From: Marinobacter sp.
Lineage (GTDB): Bacteria > Pseudomonadota > Gammaproteobacteria > Pseudomonadales > Oleiphilaceae
Direction of reading: 5' to 3'
Assembly (NCBI GenBank): GCA_022014155.1
Contig: JAKLLS010000028.1
Span: forward strand, 1-32,526
DNA: 32,526 nt
Under the pieces are notes generated by a model. That model was not told where the DNA came from. It saw only the letters and a list, made by a program, of their open reading frames with translations, and ran no database searches. Each line of letters opens with the position of its first letter. Positions within the stretch are counted from its first letter, which is position 1. The translations under genes and the position numbers were made by a program. This document shows positions 1 through 9,193 of the stretch, piece after piece.

Positions 1-1421
1 GCGTCATGTTCGTACTCTTGAGTATTTTCATGACGTTACCGGTAATACTTCTATCCGGATCTGAAGCGCCCAATGCCATGGCGTTTGCGGAATCTGCCGC
101 TATTGTATTTGCGCTTGGGCTCCTGGGAATAGTGGCCACCTATCGCCAGCCCCGTGACCTGAAGCCCCGGTTCATGTTTGTACTCACGGTTTCGAGCTGG
201 TTTATCATTGCCCTGTTGTCCTCACTGCCGTTTTATCTGAGCGATAACGGCATCTCCATGACGGACGCACTGTTCGAGGGTACCTCCGGTATCACCACCA
301 CTGGCGCGACCGTATTGACCGGGCTGGATACCATGGATCGGGACCTCTTGCTTTGGCGTTCCATTCTGCAATGGATTGGAGGCATTGGAATTATCGGTAT
401 GTTCGTCGCCGTGCTGCCGTTCCTGAGGGTCGGTGGTATGCGCCTGTTTGCCACCGAATCCTCGGAATGGACTGACAAGGCACTGCCTCGTATGAAAACG
501 CTCAGCCGAGGTCTGCTGCTTGTTTACGTCATATTTTCGGTGATTGCAGTGATGACCTATTGGCTGTCAGGCATGACATTGTTTGATGCTTTTAACCACG
601 GACTAACCAGTATTGCCACTGGCGGCTTCTCGACGTCGGACTCATCCATGGGTAAGTTTGACTCGGACCTGATACTGCTTCAGGGAGCCCTGTTCATGAT
701 GATCGGGAGCATGCCGTTCTTCCTGTTTGTGCGGGAGATGCATGGGCAACGCGGTGTGCTATGGCGGGACCAGCAGGTTCGTCTGTTTTTAACCATTCTT
801 TTGGTTATACCGGCGCTGCTGACTCTCCATCGGTGGCACGTATCGGTCGAAGATTTCGACCCCATTCATGGTTACGTCGCCACATTGTTCAACGTTACTT
901 CAGTGGTTACCACGACCGGGTACGCCTCCGAGGATTATTCCGCCTGGGGGCCCCTCGCATTTGTCCTGTTCTTCTTCCTCATGTTCGTGGGCGGCTGCTC
1001 CGGATCGACCGCCGGCGGTATGAAGATTTTCCGCTTCCAGCTGTCGCTCATCGTGCTGCGGGAACAGTTGATGCGTTTGCTTCACCCGCGAGCAGTGCTG
1101 ACACGAAACTATAACGGCCGTGCGGTGAGCGACGAAATCATCTCCTCAATGATTGCCTACAGCTTCATTTTCCTACTCTGCCTGCTGCTGCTCACAGTGG
1201 CATTAGCCGCCCTTCAACTGGATTTCATCACCAGTATTTCCGGTGCCCTGACCGCCCTGACCAACGTCGGCCCTGGCCTGGGCGCCATTATCGGTCCGGC
1301 AGGGACATTCGCGTCTCTGCCCGATGCTGCCAAGTGGATTTTGTCGGTCGGTATGCTGATGGGGCGCCTGGAAATCCTGAGCGTGGTGATTGTGCTATCC
1401 CCTGCTTTCTGGCGAAGCTGA
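1..1421 (+). CDS. trkH: TrkH-type potassium uptake protein, 5' end cut by window
   Basis: Inner-membrane K+-translocating subunit of the Trk system, which works with the cytosolic NAD-binding regulator TrkA. The frame is open to the left edge and an in-frame ATG at base 6 begins a hydrophobic helix, so a short N-terminal piece is probably missing. Four pore-loop repeats are visible, each with the conserved filter glycine: TTTGATV, ATGGFS, TTTGYA and TNVGPGLG. About ten hydrophobic segments surround them, as expected for the TrkH/KtrB superfamily. The visible 471 residues are close to the usual length of roughly 480. It ends five bases before the convergent stop of the phosphorylase gene, with no clear terminator between them. 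TrkG is a close relative, but TrkH is the default name. Confidence 0.93.
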   Translation, partial: VMFVLLSIFMTLPVILLSGSEAPNAMAFAESAAIVFALGLLGIVATYRQPRDLKPRFMFVLTVSSWFIIALLSSLPFYLSDNGISMTDALFEGTSGITTTGATVLTGLDTMDRDLLLWRSILQWIGGIGIIGMFVAVLPFLRVGGMRLFATESSEWTDKALPRMKTLSRGLLLVYVIFSVIAVMTYWLSGMTLFDAFNHGLTSIATGGFSTSDSSMGKFDSDLILLQGALFMMIGSMPFFLFVREMHGQRGVLWRDQQVRLFLTILLVIPALLTLHRWHVSVEDFDPIHGYVATLFNVTSVVTTTGYASEDYSAWGPLAFVLFFFLMFVGGCSGSTAGGMKIFRFQLSLIVLREQLMRLLHPRAVLTRNYNGRAVSDEIISSMIAYSFIFLLCLLLLTVALAALQLDFITSISGALTALTNVGPGLGAIIGPAGTFASLPDAAKWILSVGMLMGRLEILSVVIVLSPAFWRS

Positions 1422-1426
1422 TTGAC

Positions 1427-3940
1427 TTATGACCGCCAAAGAATTCGGGGATCTTCCAGCGGCAGGTTCAGCCGGCGGTCGCCCATCACCAGCCGTGGCG
1501 TGTAGTGCTCCAGAGGCCTGATCGGTACACGGCAGCGAAATAAATAGCTTCCACTCATGGCTGGTTCCCCCCGCATCTCCTCAACGACGCGGCCACCATA
1601 TTCGGATTCGTCCGCCACCAATTCCAGTTTCAACATCCCGGGGTCAAGCTCGTCCAGATACACCTGAACGGAGACATCAAGGTGGTCTCCGTGTTCGACA
1701 CAATCCATAAGACCAAACCTCAGCAGTGACCACTGCTTCTGAAGCTGCTGCAGTTGCAGTGCCAGAGATTGGGCATGTTGTGCGGACCGCTCCCGATGCC
1801 TTTTTTCCATTGGTATATAAAATTGCTCGGTGTATTCCCGCACCATCCGGTTGGCAGAATATAGGGGGGTCAGTGTTTCCATGCTGTTACGAATCATCGC
1901 CAACCACCTTCTGGGCAGGCCACTTGAGTCAACGTCGTAAAAACCTGGTATAACCTCTTGTTCCAGTAGTGTGAAAAGCTCTGATGCGTCTTCCTCATCG
2001 TATTCCGACGAATTGCTCAGCCGGGATAAAGATGCGTCCCGTCGTATTGCCCAGCCGACTTCGGGCCTCCAGGCTTCAGCCCACCAACCGTCGAATTGGG
2101 ACAGGTTCAGACCGCCATTAACCAGCACTTTCATGCCGCTGGTTCCACAGGCCTCCCACGGATGTCTCGGGGTATTGAGCCAGACATCCACGCCCTGGAT
2201 CAGTTCAATCGCCACGTCCAGATCGTAATCATCAATGAATACAACCCGGCCGTGCATGTCGGAACGTTTGATGAACTGTTTCCAGCGCCGGATGATGGCC
2301 TTGCCATGCAGGTCGTTCGGGTGGGCCTTGCCGGCCATTACAACCTGCAGTGGTCGATCCCGGTCATTCAATAACCGGAGCAGGCGAGATTCATGTCTCA
2401 GCAACAGGTCCGGGCGCTTGTAATCGGTAAAGCGGCGAGCAAACCCTAGCGTCAGTGCCTCATTATCAAGAAGCAGTCCGCAAGATGCTTCTGTATTTGT
2501 CCCGTTTCCGTGTTCACAATGCTGGATATGGAGTCGTTCACGGAGAAAGCGAATCATCCGGTGACGCTGCTTGCTGCGCATTTGCCATAGGCGTTCATCG
2601 CTGATCGTAACGGAAGGAAGGCAGATCTTCTCCAGACTGCCACACCATCGGCTCTTTCCGCAGGATTCGGTCCAGATTGCGTCTGCTTCCGGGGAATCCC
2701 AGCTGGGGGTGTGTATACCATTGGTCACATAGTCTACCGGGATGTCGTTCAGGGGCCATTGCGGGAACAGGTCACTGAAGATATGTCGTGATACCTCCTG
2801 ATGAACACGGCTAACGGCATTCAGACGACCGCTCAGGCGAATCGCCAGGTAACTCATGTTGAAGTCATCAGAGAAGCGGCCGCCCGCCTGACCCAACTGT
2901 AAAAAGTCATTCAGGTCCAGCCCGACTTCCCTCAGGTAGTCTGAAAAATACAGGCTGATGAGTTTCACGGGAAACAGATCGAAACCGGAAGCAACCGATG
3001 TGTGTGTGGTGAACAGGTTGCCCGCTCTGGTTGCCAGTCGAGCGGCTTCGAAACCCATACCGGTAGCGTTGCACAGAGCCCGGATTTGCTCCAGTAGCGC
3101 AAAGGCGCAATGTCCCTCATTGATGTGCACTACTGATGGTTGAACCCCCATTCGCTGAAGTAAACGCCACCCTCCCAGGCCAAGCACCATTTCCTGTTGA
3201 AGCCGTTTCTCCGAATCGCCACTATAAAGTTCGCTGGTGATACCGCGGTCCTTGGGTTCGTTACGGGGATCGTTGCTGTCGAGCAGCAATAGACGGCAAC
3301 GCCCGATGCGGGCGATCCAGACGCGCAGGCGGACTGAGCGACCGGGGAGATCCACAGCTACCCTAACCCACTCCTCCTGGTCGTCCCTGAGGGGCATCAG
3401 AGGCAGCATGGTGGGGTCGTTGTAGGGGTAAAACTCGACTTGCTCGCCGTCAGTATTCACTTCCTGGCGGAAATAGCCCTGCTGGTACAACAAACCCACG
3501 GCGATAACGGGAACGCCGAGGTCACTTGCTGCTTTCAGAGCATCTCCGGCCAAGACACCAAGCCCGCCGGAGTACAGTGGCAAGCAGGCGGCTAATCCAT
3601 ATTCCATACAGAAATAGGCGACCTGGCCCTTCAGTGCTTCCGGATAGGCTTCACCAAACCAGGTGGCAGACTGGCAAAACTCGTCGTAGGCTGCAAGCTG
3701 AGCAGTCAAAAGGGCAATGAAATCAGGGTCTTCGGAAAGAGTCAGCAGTTGCTTACCTGACACACTGTTGAGCACCAGCCAGGCGTTGTGCGTAGCATCC
3801 CAACATTCATTGTCAATGGTTCGCCACAGTACGTCGCTGCCGTGATGCCAGGTCCATCGGAGATCCAGGGCAAGATCGGCCAGCCCGGTCAGCTCCCCGG
3901 GCAATTTCCAATGCAGATACAGCCCTGCAGGCGCCGGCAT
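1427..3940 (-). CDS. glgP: Alpha-glucan (glycogen) phosphorylase, first copy
   Basis: PLP-dependent phosphorylase that releases glucose-1-phosphate from the non-reducing ends of glycogen or maltodextrin. It has 837 residues and resembles the shorter bacterial/archaeal alpha-glucan phosphorylase type, with the DUF3417-like N-terminal region. The PLP-binding block GTSGMKVLVNG is near residue 600, with Lys604 the expected Schiff-base lysine, followed by LNLSQFDGWW. HINEGHCAF and FTTHTSVASGFD are further family blocks. The start follows a weak ribosome-binding site. It lies 82 bases after a PilZ gene on the same strand, so the two are probably co-transcribed from the FNR/ANR-type promoter near 4440-4485. 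A paralogue lies at 12575-15145. The pair are clearly diverged and this copy departs more from the usual motif. Confidence 0.92.
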   Translation of the reverse strand: MPAPAGLYLHWKLPGELTGLADLALDLRWTWHHGSDVLWRTIDNECWDATHNAWLVLNSVSGKQLLTLSEDPDFIALLTAQLAAYDEFCQSATWFGEAYPEALKGQVAYFCMEYGLAACLPLYSGGLGVLAGDALKAASDLGVPVIAVGLLYQQGYFRQEVNTDGEQVEFYPYNDPTMLPLMPLRDDQEEWVRVAVDLPGRSVRLRVWIARIGRCRLLLLDSNDPRNEPKDRGITSELYSGDSEKRLQQEMVLGLGGWRLLQRMGVQPSVVHINEGHCAFALLEQIRALCNATGMGFEAARLATRAGNLFTTHTSVASGFDLFPVKLISLYFSDYLREVGLDLNDFLQLGQAGGRFSDDFNMSYLAIRLSGRLNAVSRVHQEVSRHIFSDLFPQWPLNDIPVDYVTNGIHTPSWDSPEADAIWTESCGKSRWCGSLEKICLPSVTISDERLWQMRSKQRHRMIRFLRERLHIQHCEHGNGTNTEASCGLLLDNEALTLGFARRFTDYKRPDLLLRHESRLLRLLNDRDRPLQVVMAGKAHPNDLHGKAIIRRWKQFIKRSDMHGRVVFIDDYDLDVAIELIQGVDVWLNTPRHPWEACGTSGMKVLVNGGLNLSQFDGWWAEAWRPEVGWAIRRDASLSRLSNSSEYDEEDASELFTLLEQEVIPGFYDVDSSGLPRRWLAMIRNSMETLTPLYSANRMVREYTEQFYIPMEKRHRERSAQHAQSLALQLQQLQKQWSLLRFGLMDCVEHGDHLDVSVQVYLDELDPGMLKLELVADESEYGGRVVEEMRGEPAMSGSYLFRCRVPIRPLEHYTPRLVMGDRRLNLPLEDPRILWRS

Positions 3941-4022
3941 GGTCTGACTATCCGCTAATTCGCGAAATCAGTGTACGGTGTCGTCCCATGGTGCTCATCC
4001 CGGCCAGGCGAAATTGATGCGC

Positions 4023-4388
4023 TCAATGAAAGTAGTTCTGATGAAGGGGCGGAAAGTAACTGACAACGTGATTGTGCTTCTGGAGCCATGACAGCAATGC
4101 AGATATGGTGAACCCATCATTATCCAGTCCTTCCAGATCCACGCCCAGCCCTTGATCGGATTTTCTGACCACTTGAGCCTTGAGACGACGGAAAGCTTTC
4201 TCCTTTTTATCCGGGAATCGGAATTCAAGCTCGACGGTCTGGTTCAGTTGAACGTCGGTGTAATCGGTAGCGATAAAAAGGCCGTGTTTGCTGGCGTCCC
4301 GGATCTGCCCTGTCGCGACAGGCATCCCGCGCCTATATACGAGGAGCCCTAGTTTCCCCAAAATACGTTTACTAACTCGGTGTTCCAT
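4023..4388 (-). CDS. PilZ domain protein, probable c-di-GMP receptor
   Basis: A small 121-residue protein consisting of little more than one PilZ domain. Both c-di-GMP-binding motifs are intact: RxxxR at residues 4-8 (RVSKR) and DxSxxG at residues 31-36 (DASKHG). A beta-rich body follows, with a C-terminal helix ending in LLSWLQKHNH. I chose the ATG at 4388 because a GGGAGG ribosome-binding site stands directly before it and the RxxxR motif falls at the expected N-terminal place; the frame continues upstream to 4442 without such support. It lies between malQ and glgP on the same strand. A perfect FNR/ANR box with a spaced -10 element is upstream. Its position suggests it links second-messenger and oxygen signals to glycogen use, but that role is inference. 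Confidence 0.85.
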   Translation of the reverse strand: MEHRVSKRILGKLGLLVYRRGMPVATGQIRDASKHGLFIATDYTDVQLNQTVELEFRFPDKKEKAFRRLKAQVVRKSDQGLGVDLEGLDNDGFTISALLSWLQKHNHVVSYFPPLHQNYFH

Positions 4389-4442
4389 GGAGCCTCCCAC
4401 TGTTGGTTGACAGCGCTTCCGGATTGAGCAAATAGTGTTCAA

Positions 4443-4485
4443 ATCATAGCGCCTTTGAGCAGAATCCGCTCTTGATTCAGATCAA
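4443..4485 (-). promoter_or_regulatory. FNR/ANR box with class II promoter layout before PilZ-glgP
   Basis: Bases 4472-4485 read TTGAT-TCAG-ATCAA, a perfect match to the FNR/ANR/DNR consensus TTGAT-N4-ATCAA. On the minus strand a TATGAT hexamer lies at 4448-4443. Placing the start of transcription at 4437 centres the box at -41.5, the classical class II activator position, about 49 bases before the PilZ ATG. The box lies between the malQ stop and the PilZ start, outside any gene. Anr (oxygen) and Dnr (nitric oxide) share this consensus and cannot be told apart here. Confidence 0.75.
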
Positions 4486-4519
4486 AAAGTGGTGCCTGAT
4501 TTGTAATGTGCTGTGGCTA

Positions 4520-6013
4520 CTAGGGAAACCTTCCGTAAAGTCTTACAAGGTGGCCTATGTGTGCTGGCAAGCTGGCTGGACATTGCCCCCAGTCTAGCTT
4601 CCAGGTCCAGTTGCCAGAGGTTGTTCCTGGTGTATTGAACCGCCCGCGGCCATCAACTCCAAGCAGGTCCTGCATGGGGATGACGGCAAGCTGGCAGACG
4701 GATTGGAAGGCCGCTCGAATGGCTGGCCAGGGCATGGGGTCACTTGAATGGCCCAGGTAGTTGTCCACGTAATCTCTGGTGTGTTCATCAAGGCTCTGGT
4801 ACCACCCCAGGGTGGTGTCATTATCATGGGTGCCTGAATAGACCAGATCATGTCGCCGGTGATTGTGCGTCAGATGGGGATTGGCGGCGCTACCATCGAA
4901 ACCGAACTGTATGACGGTCATGCCCGGTAACCGGAAGTGGTGGCGCAGAGTTTCGACATCATCGCTGATAATGCCGAGGTTTTCGGCCACCAGCGGCAAA
5001 TCCGGAAAGTGTTTAAAGCAGGCGTCAAGAAAATCGGTTCCGGGGCCCGCCATCCAGTAGCCATTATTCGGAGTGGGGTGTTCAGCGGGTATTTCCCAAT
5101 ACGCCTGCAGCCCCCGGAAGTGATCGATGCGAATCAGATCGAAAAAATGCCGCTGGGTTTCAAGCCGGGACATCCACCACTGATATCCGTCCTGGGCCAT
5201 GACCGGCCAATCGTAAAGCGGATTTCCCCAATGTTGCCCCTCCGGGGAGAAGTAGTCCGGCGGCACACCAGCCACGAACTGGGGTTCACCCGACGTGTTA
5301 AGCTTGAACAGATGGGGCGCGGCCCACACGTCGGCGCTGTCGTGAGCAACGAAGATGGGAATATCACCAAACATCAGAATGCCGCGTTCGTGGGCGTAAT
5401 CTCGTAATCGATGCCATTGGTGATCGAACAGGAATTGCTCGAACTGCAGCCTTCGTATGGTTTCTGCGTGGGTAACCGAAAATCGTTCAAGAGCAACGGG
5501 GTCCCTGTCTCTCAGCTCCGCGGGCCACGACAGCCAGCTTTCTTCAGGGTAGACCTCGCGAATGGCACTGAACAGGCAGTAGTCCTCAAGCCAGTTCTCG
5601 TTTGCCTTAAGGAACGCCTCAAATTCGGCTAGCGAAGGGCCATGAAACCGTTCTTCTGTATGATTAAAAAAACGGTCACAGGCCGTGGCAAATACCGACT
5701 GCCGTTCAATCCTGGTTTCGCTATCGGTCAGCTCGGTATCACTGATCAGGCCTGCGTGAACCAACTCCGCAAGATCAATAAAGTCCTGATTGCCAGCGTG
5801 TGCGGATAAGGTTTGATAGGGGGAAAGGTCGGCATGGGTGGGTCCCAGTGGTAGGGTTTGCCACACAGACAGGCCCGACTCTGTCATAAAGTCGACAAAA
5901 CGGCGGGCACTGTTGCCGAGTAAACCGTGCTGTGACGGCAGACAAGTCGGGTGGAGCAACACCCCTGCACGGCGGCGGGCCAGCGCTTCTGGATAATTGT
6001 GGGTCTGGCTCAT
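4520..6013 (-). CDS. malQ: 4-alpha-glucanotransferase (amylomaltase)
   Basis: GH77 enzyme that moves alpha-1,4-glucan segments between maltodextrins and so recycles short chains left by phosphorylase. It has 497 residues, normal for the short bacterial MalQ type. The N-terminal GVLLHPTCLPSQHGLLG block is typical. The catalytic nucleophile is Asp297 in IRIDHFRG, the acid/base is Glu344 in LVAENLG, and the third carboxylate lies in GTHDNDTTLGW. The start codon overlaps the stop of the upstream GH57 gene in an ATGA arrangement, so translation is probably coupled. It is the last gene of the glgC-GH57-malQ unit. Confidence 0.95.
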   Translation of the reverse strand: MSQTHNYPEALARRRAGVLLHPTCLPSQHGLLGNSARRFVDFMTESGLSVWQTLPLGPTHADLSPYQTLSAHAGNQDFIDLAELVHAGLISDTELTDSETRIERQSVFATACDRFFNHTEERFHGPSLAEFEAFLKANENWLEDYCLFSAIREVYPEESWLSWPAELRDRDPVALERFSVTHAETIRRLQFEQFLFDHQWHRLRDYAHERGILMFGDIPIFVAHDSADVWAAPHLFKLNTSGEPQFVAGVPPDYFSPEGQHWGNPLYDWPVMAQDGYQWWMSRLETQRHFFDLIRIDHFRGLQAYWEIPAEHPTPNNGYWMAGPGTDFLDACFKHFPDLPLVAENLGIISDDVETLRHHFRLPGMTVIQFGFDGSAANPHLTHNHRRHDLVYSGTHDNDTTLGWYQSLDEHTRDYVDNYLGHSSDPMPWPAIRAAFQSVCQLAVIPMQDLLGVDGRGRFNTPGTTSGNWTWKLDWGQCPASLPAHIGHLVRLYGRFP

Positions 6014-7737
6014 AGCGCACCATCGGAATCATGGCCTGGACGCATTGCACCACCCCGAGCAGGTGCACCACTGCCCTGGCTAAGTGTCTGGAACACGGAC
6101 GGAGGGGCCGGATAGCCAATCATTTCATACAGGTTGACCAGGTGACGGCGATATAGGTGCTCAAAGTCACTGACTACCTGGGCAGGATTGTAATCTCCAA
6201 ACCACCAGAACCAGTCAGAGCCTTCACAGATCGCCAATTGATCTGTTGCTGCCTGTTTTTGCTCTGCAGTCAGAGAACCATTATCCAAAGCACGGTCAAA
6301 ATGCTGTTTGGCTTCGCAGAGCAGGTCCCAGGCACGATTTTTGTCCGGATCTCCTATCCAGGTAGAAAATGTGCCGTAGATCCAGCTCCCGGCAACAATC
6401 GAGGGAAGATACTGTGGTTCAGCGGCGTTCCGCTCCATCAGTTCACGATAGGTCGTCAGTTCCAGGCGAGGATGATTCTCCAGTACCCGATAAAGTTCAC
6501 CCAGGAAATGGAACGCATTTTCCGGGTAGTATTCCCAGGCATTCTCCCCATCCAGAATGACTGAAATGACCCGATGGGAGTGTGGGCTGGCGTGGGCGGC
6601 AATACTATCCATATGATGGACAAGGTCACCTACGGCGTCCTCCGCGTGCCAGTCTGCATAGGTGAAACCAATCAGGTCCGATAAACCATCATCTCGGAAA
6701 TAAACGGTGATGTCGGCGTCACCGAACTGGTAAGGCTGGTGAATCGAATCATCCTCTGGCTCATGTCCGTCGGCCTTCGCCCGCGACAGACTGTTTTGCA
6801 GAACCGAATCCCCGCTGGCGGTCCAGCGATAACCAGTCTGTTGCAAATAGTGCAGTGTCTGCTGACTGAGGCCCCCTTCCGAAGACCAGCAACCAATGGG
6901 CTCGACGCCGAAAAAACGAAGAAATACGTCCCTGGCCTTTTCAAGTTGCCATTGCGCGCGGGCGTCGCCATTGGGATAACTGGCATGCTGCGGTAATGAT
7001 ATCTCTGGCATTGCCTCACGAGCACTGCCGAGATCAATCAGCAGCGGCACCATGGCGTGGGTGAATGGGCTGACAGACAACTCTACCTGGCCCGTCTGAG
7101 CCAGGTGGCGGTATCTGGGGCCGATACCTGCAAGTGTTTCAAAGATAACATTCAACAGCGCATCACGGTCGTCGAGGCTGAATCCCATAGCTTTCTCCTG
7201 CAGCGCCTGGACGCAGCTATTACCGCGGCGAATGGTCTCTCCCATCCAGCCAAGGTGATACCAGACGAGCAGATCCGAGAGAAAGGCCGGTGCGATATAC
7301 CGCTGTATTTCCGGCTTTGTGCGATAGAACTCAGCAAGCTGCGCCAATCGTGCATAGGCGGGAAAACGCTGAATGATTCGTTCACTGTTGGCGCGCAGGC
7401 ACTTCTCCATAGTATCGAGAAATCCCGGCGTTCCCGGATCAGGCAATCGGGAGGCAACCAGCGCCGCCAACAGAGGATCCCCGATTTCCCCTGCTCCATG
7501 GCGCCAGCGCTCAATGTCCACCAGATAGATTTCGATCTGTTCAAGCAGAATCGGGGCAAAATTTACCACCGCTTTTGCGCTTGGATGGGCCTCAAGATGC
7601 GCGGCCATATCGCTGTAATCTTTCAGGGTGTGCAGATACACCCAGGGAAACAGAAAGGTACCAGTTCTAAGATCGCGGTATCCGGGTTGATGCATATGCC
7701 AACAGAAGACAACCGGGGTTCGTTTGTCAGAGGCCAT
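6010..7737 (-). CDS. Glycoside hydrolase family 57 protein, glucan-active
   Basis: A GH57 enzyme of 575 residues. This family contains alpha-amylases, 4-alpha-glucanotransferases, amylopullulanases and branching enzymes. The family hallmark HQP occurs at the N-terminus (WHMHQPGY, residues 13-20). The likely nucleophile is Glu287 in CWSSEGGLS and the likely proton donor Asp396 in [11 protein letters not shown]. No signal peptide is seen, so it is probably cytosolic and acts on stored glucan. I place the start at 7737, where an AGGA sequence precedes ATG and the protein starts just before the HQP strand; the frame extends to 7809 inside glgC. It overlaps glgC by 11 bases and malQ by 4. The exact specificity cannot be read from the sequence. 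Confidence 0.88.
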   Translation of the reverse strand: MASDKRTPVVFCWHMHQPGYRDLRTGTFLFPWVYLHTLKDYSDMAAHLEAHPSAKAVVNFAPILLEQIEIYLVDIERWRHGAGEIGDPLLAALVASRLPDPGTPGFLDTMEKCLRANSERIIQRFPAYARLAQLAEFYRTKPEIQRYIAPAFLSDLLVWYHLGWMGETIRRGNSCVQALQEKAMGFSLDDRDALLNVIFETLAGIGPRYRHLAQTGQVELSVSPFTHAMVPLLIDLGSAREAMPEISLPQHASYPNGDARAQWQLEKARDVFLRFFGVEPIGCWSSEGGLSQQTLHYLQQTGYRWTASGDSVLQNSLSRAKADGHEPEDDSIHQPYQFGDADITVYFRDDGLSDLIGFTYADWHAEDAVGDLVHHMDSIAAHASPHSHRVISVILDGENAWEYYPENAFHFLGELYRVLENHPRLELTTYRELMERNAAEPQYLPSIVAGSWIYGTFSTWIGDPDKNRAWDLLCEAKQHFDRALDNGSLTAEQKQAATDQLAICEGSDWFWWFGDYNPAQVVSDFEHLYRRHLVNLYEMIGYPAPPSVFQTLSQGSGAPARGGAMRPGHDSDGAL

Positions 7738-8992
7738 GGGGGTAATCCTGTCCGAGCATCTCGGGAGTGACGAGCACAACGCCTTTGGGAGATACGTAGA
7801 ATCGCTCACGGTCTTTCTCGGAATCTACGCCTATTTTTGTTCCAGCCGGAATACGACAGCCTCGATCGATAATGGCGCGGTGGATTTCGCAATGGCGACC
7901 AATATCAACGTCAGGAAATATAACGGCATCGGAAACCGTGCTATAGGAATGCACCCGCACCTGGGAAAACAGTAGTGAGTGTCGCACCAGCGCACCCGAG
8001 ACAATGCAGCCTCCCGCCAGCATGGAGTCCACCGCCATACCCCGGCGGTCATCATCATCAAACACAAACTTCGCCGGAGGCTGTTGTTCCTGGTAGGTCC
8101 AGATTGGCCACCCAGGGTCGTAAAGATTCAGTTCCGGGCTGACACCAATCAGTTCAAGGTTCGTCTGCCAAAGAGAATCGATGGTGCCGACATCCCGCCA
8201 GTAGGCTGGGGAATTGAGTATGGGGTTGCGGAACGGAAACGCCATGACCCGCAGTCGGGAAATGATCGAAGGAATAATATCCTTGCCGAAATCATGTGAA
8301 GAGTCGGATGCAAGCTGATGATCCCGCAGCAATTCATCAAACAAAACCCGGGTGCTGAAGACATATATTCCCATGGACGCCAGCGCCTTGCCCGGCTGCT
8401 TGGGTAGAGGTTTGGGATGTGCCGGTTTCTCGATAAACTCGGTGATCCGGAATTCGTCATTAACTGACATCACACCAAAGGCAGAGGCTTCCTCAAGCGG
8501 CACTTCAATACACCCTACCGTGACATCCGCATCGTTCTCGACGTGGTACGCCAATATGGTGCCGTAATCCATCTTGTAAACGTGGTCACCAGCCAGTACC
8601 AGCACATACTCGGGGGCATGGCTGCGGATGATGTCGAGATTCTGTAACACGGCATCTGCGGTCCCCTCATACCACGAGGTTTCGATTCGTTGTTGTGCCG
8701 GGAGAAGCTCAACAAACTCACCCAGCTCCCCCCTCAGGAACCCCCAACCACGCTGGATATGGCGCATCAGGGAGTGGGACTTGTACTGGGTGATGACTCC
8801 AACCTGGGCAATTCCCGAGTTGATACAGTTGGATAGGGGGAAATCGATGATTCGGAATTTGCCACCGAAAGGCACCGCCGGTTTTGCGCGCCATTTGGTG
8901 AGATCGTAGAGGCGTGTCCCCCTACCCCCGGCCAACACGAGCGCAAGGGTCTGGCGTGTGAGTCGGCTGACGAAGCGTTTCGTAGTTTGCAT
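7727..8992 (-). CDS. glgC: Glucose-1-phosphate adenylyltransferase (ADP-glucose synthase)
   Basis: Makes ADP-glucose from ATP and glucose-1-phosphate, the committed and normally allosterically controlled step of bacterial glycogen synthesis. It has 421 residues, the usual size. The N-terminal nucleotide-binding block [13 protein letters not shown] is followed by [21 protein letters not shown], carrying conserved substrate- and activator-site residues. [21 protein letters not shown] and a C-terminal left-handed beta-helix region complete the fold. An AGGGA ribosome-binding site precedes the ATG. It is the first gene of the minus-strand operon and is divergent from glgB. The next gene starts inside its last codons. 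Confidence 0.97.
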   Translation of the reverse strand: MQTTKRFVSRLTRQTLALVLAGGRGTRLYDLTKWRAKPAVPFGGKFRIIDFPLSNCINSGIAQVGVITQYKSHSLMRHIQRGWGFLRGELGEFVELLPAQQRIETSWYEGTADAVLQNLDIIRSHAPEYVLVLAGDHVYKMDYGTILAYHVENDADVTVGCIEVPLEEASAFGVMSVNDEFRITEFIEKPAHPKPLPKQPGKALASMGIYVFSTRVLFDELLRDHQLASDSSHDFGKDIIPSIISRLRVMAFPFRNPILNSPAYWRDVGTIDSLWQTNLELIGVSPELNLYDPGWPIWTYQEQQPPAKFVFDDDDRRGMAVDSMLAGGCIVSGALVRHSLLFSQVRVHSYSTVSDAVIFPDVDIGRHCEIHRAIIDRGCRIPAGTKIGVDSEKDRERFYVSPKGVVLVTPEMLGQDYPHGL

Positions 8993-9079
8993 AGCAGTTT
9001 CCCTGAAAACCTGAACGGTCTTCTGGCTCTTCCTTCTGCGTTCACGGGAAGAGTCGACTATATTTTGACGAACCTGTTA

Positions 9080-9085
9080 ATTATA
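9080..9085 (-). promoter_or_regulatory. Candidate -10 element for glgC in the glgC-glgB divergent region
   Basis: The 201-base gap between glgC and glgB must hold promoters for both operons. On the minus strand 9085-9080 reads TATAAT, a perfect -10 hexamer 88 bases before the glgC ATG, but I find no good -35 at 17-18 bases. On the plus strand an extended -10-like TGTTATAGG lies at 9117-9125. A direct repeat GGTCA at 9124-9128 and 9135-9139 is spaced by one helical turn, and a short dyad ATTGG-CGT-CCAAT lies at 9145-9157. No terminator or small gene is evident. Confidence 0.35.
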
Positions 9086-9193
9086 GAACTCTAGCACCAG
9101 AAAGATGACGTAAACTTGTTATAGGTCATTATTTGGTCAGCCTGATTGGCGTCCAATGGAGTGGCTCTGTTTCAGGAGAGAACAGGTTGGATT

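Noticed and set aside
7057..7770. A 237-codon open frame on the plus strand within the GH57 gene
   Set aside because: It is antisense to a gene with clear catalytic motifs, has no family features and reflects codon bias.
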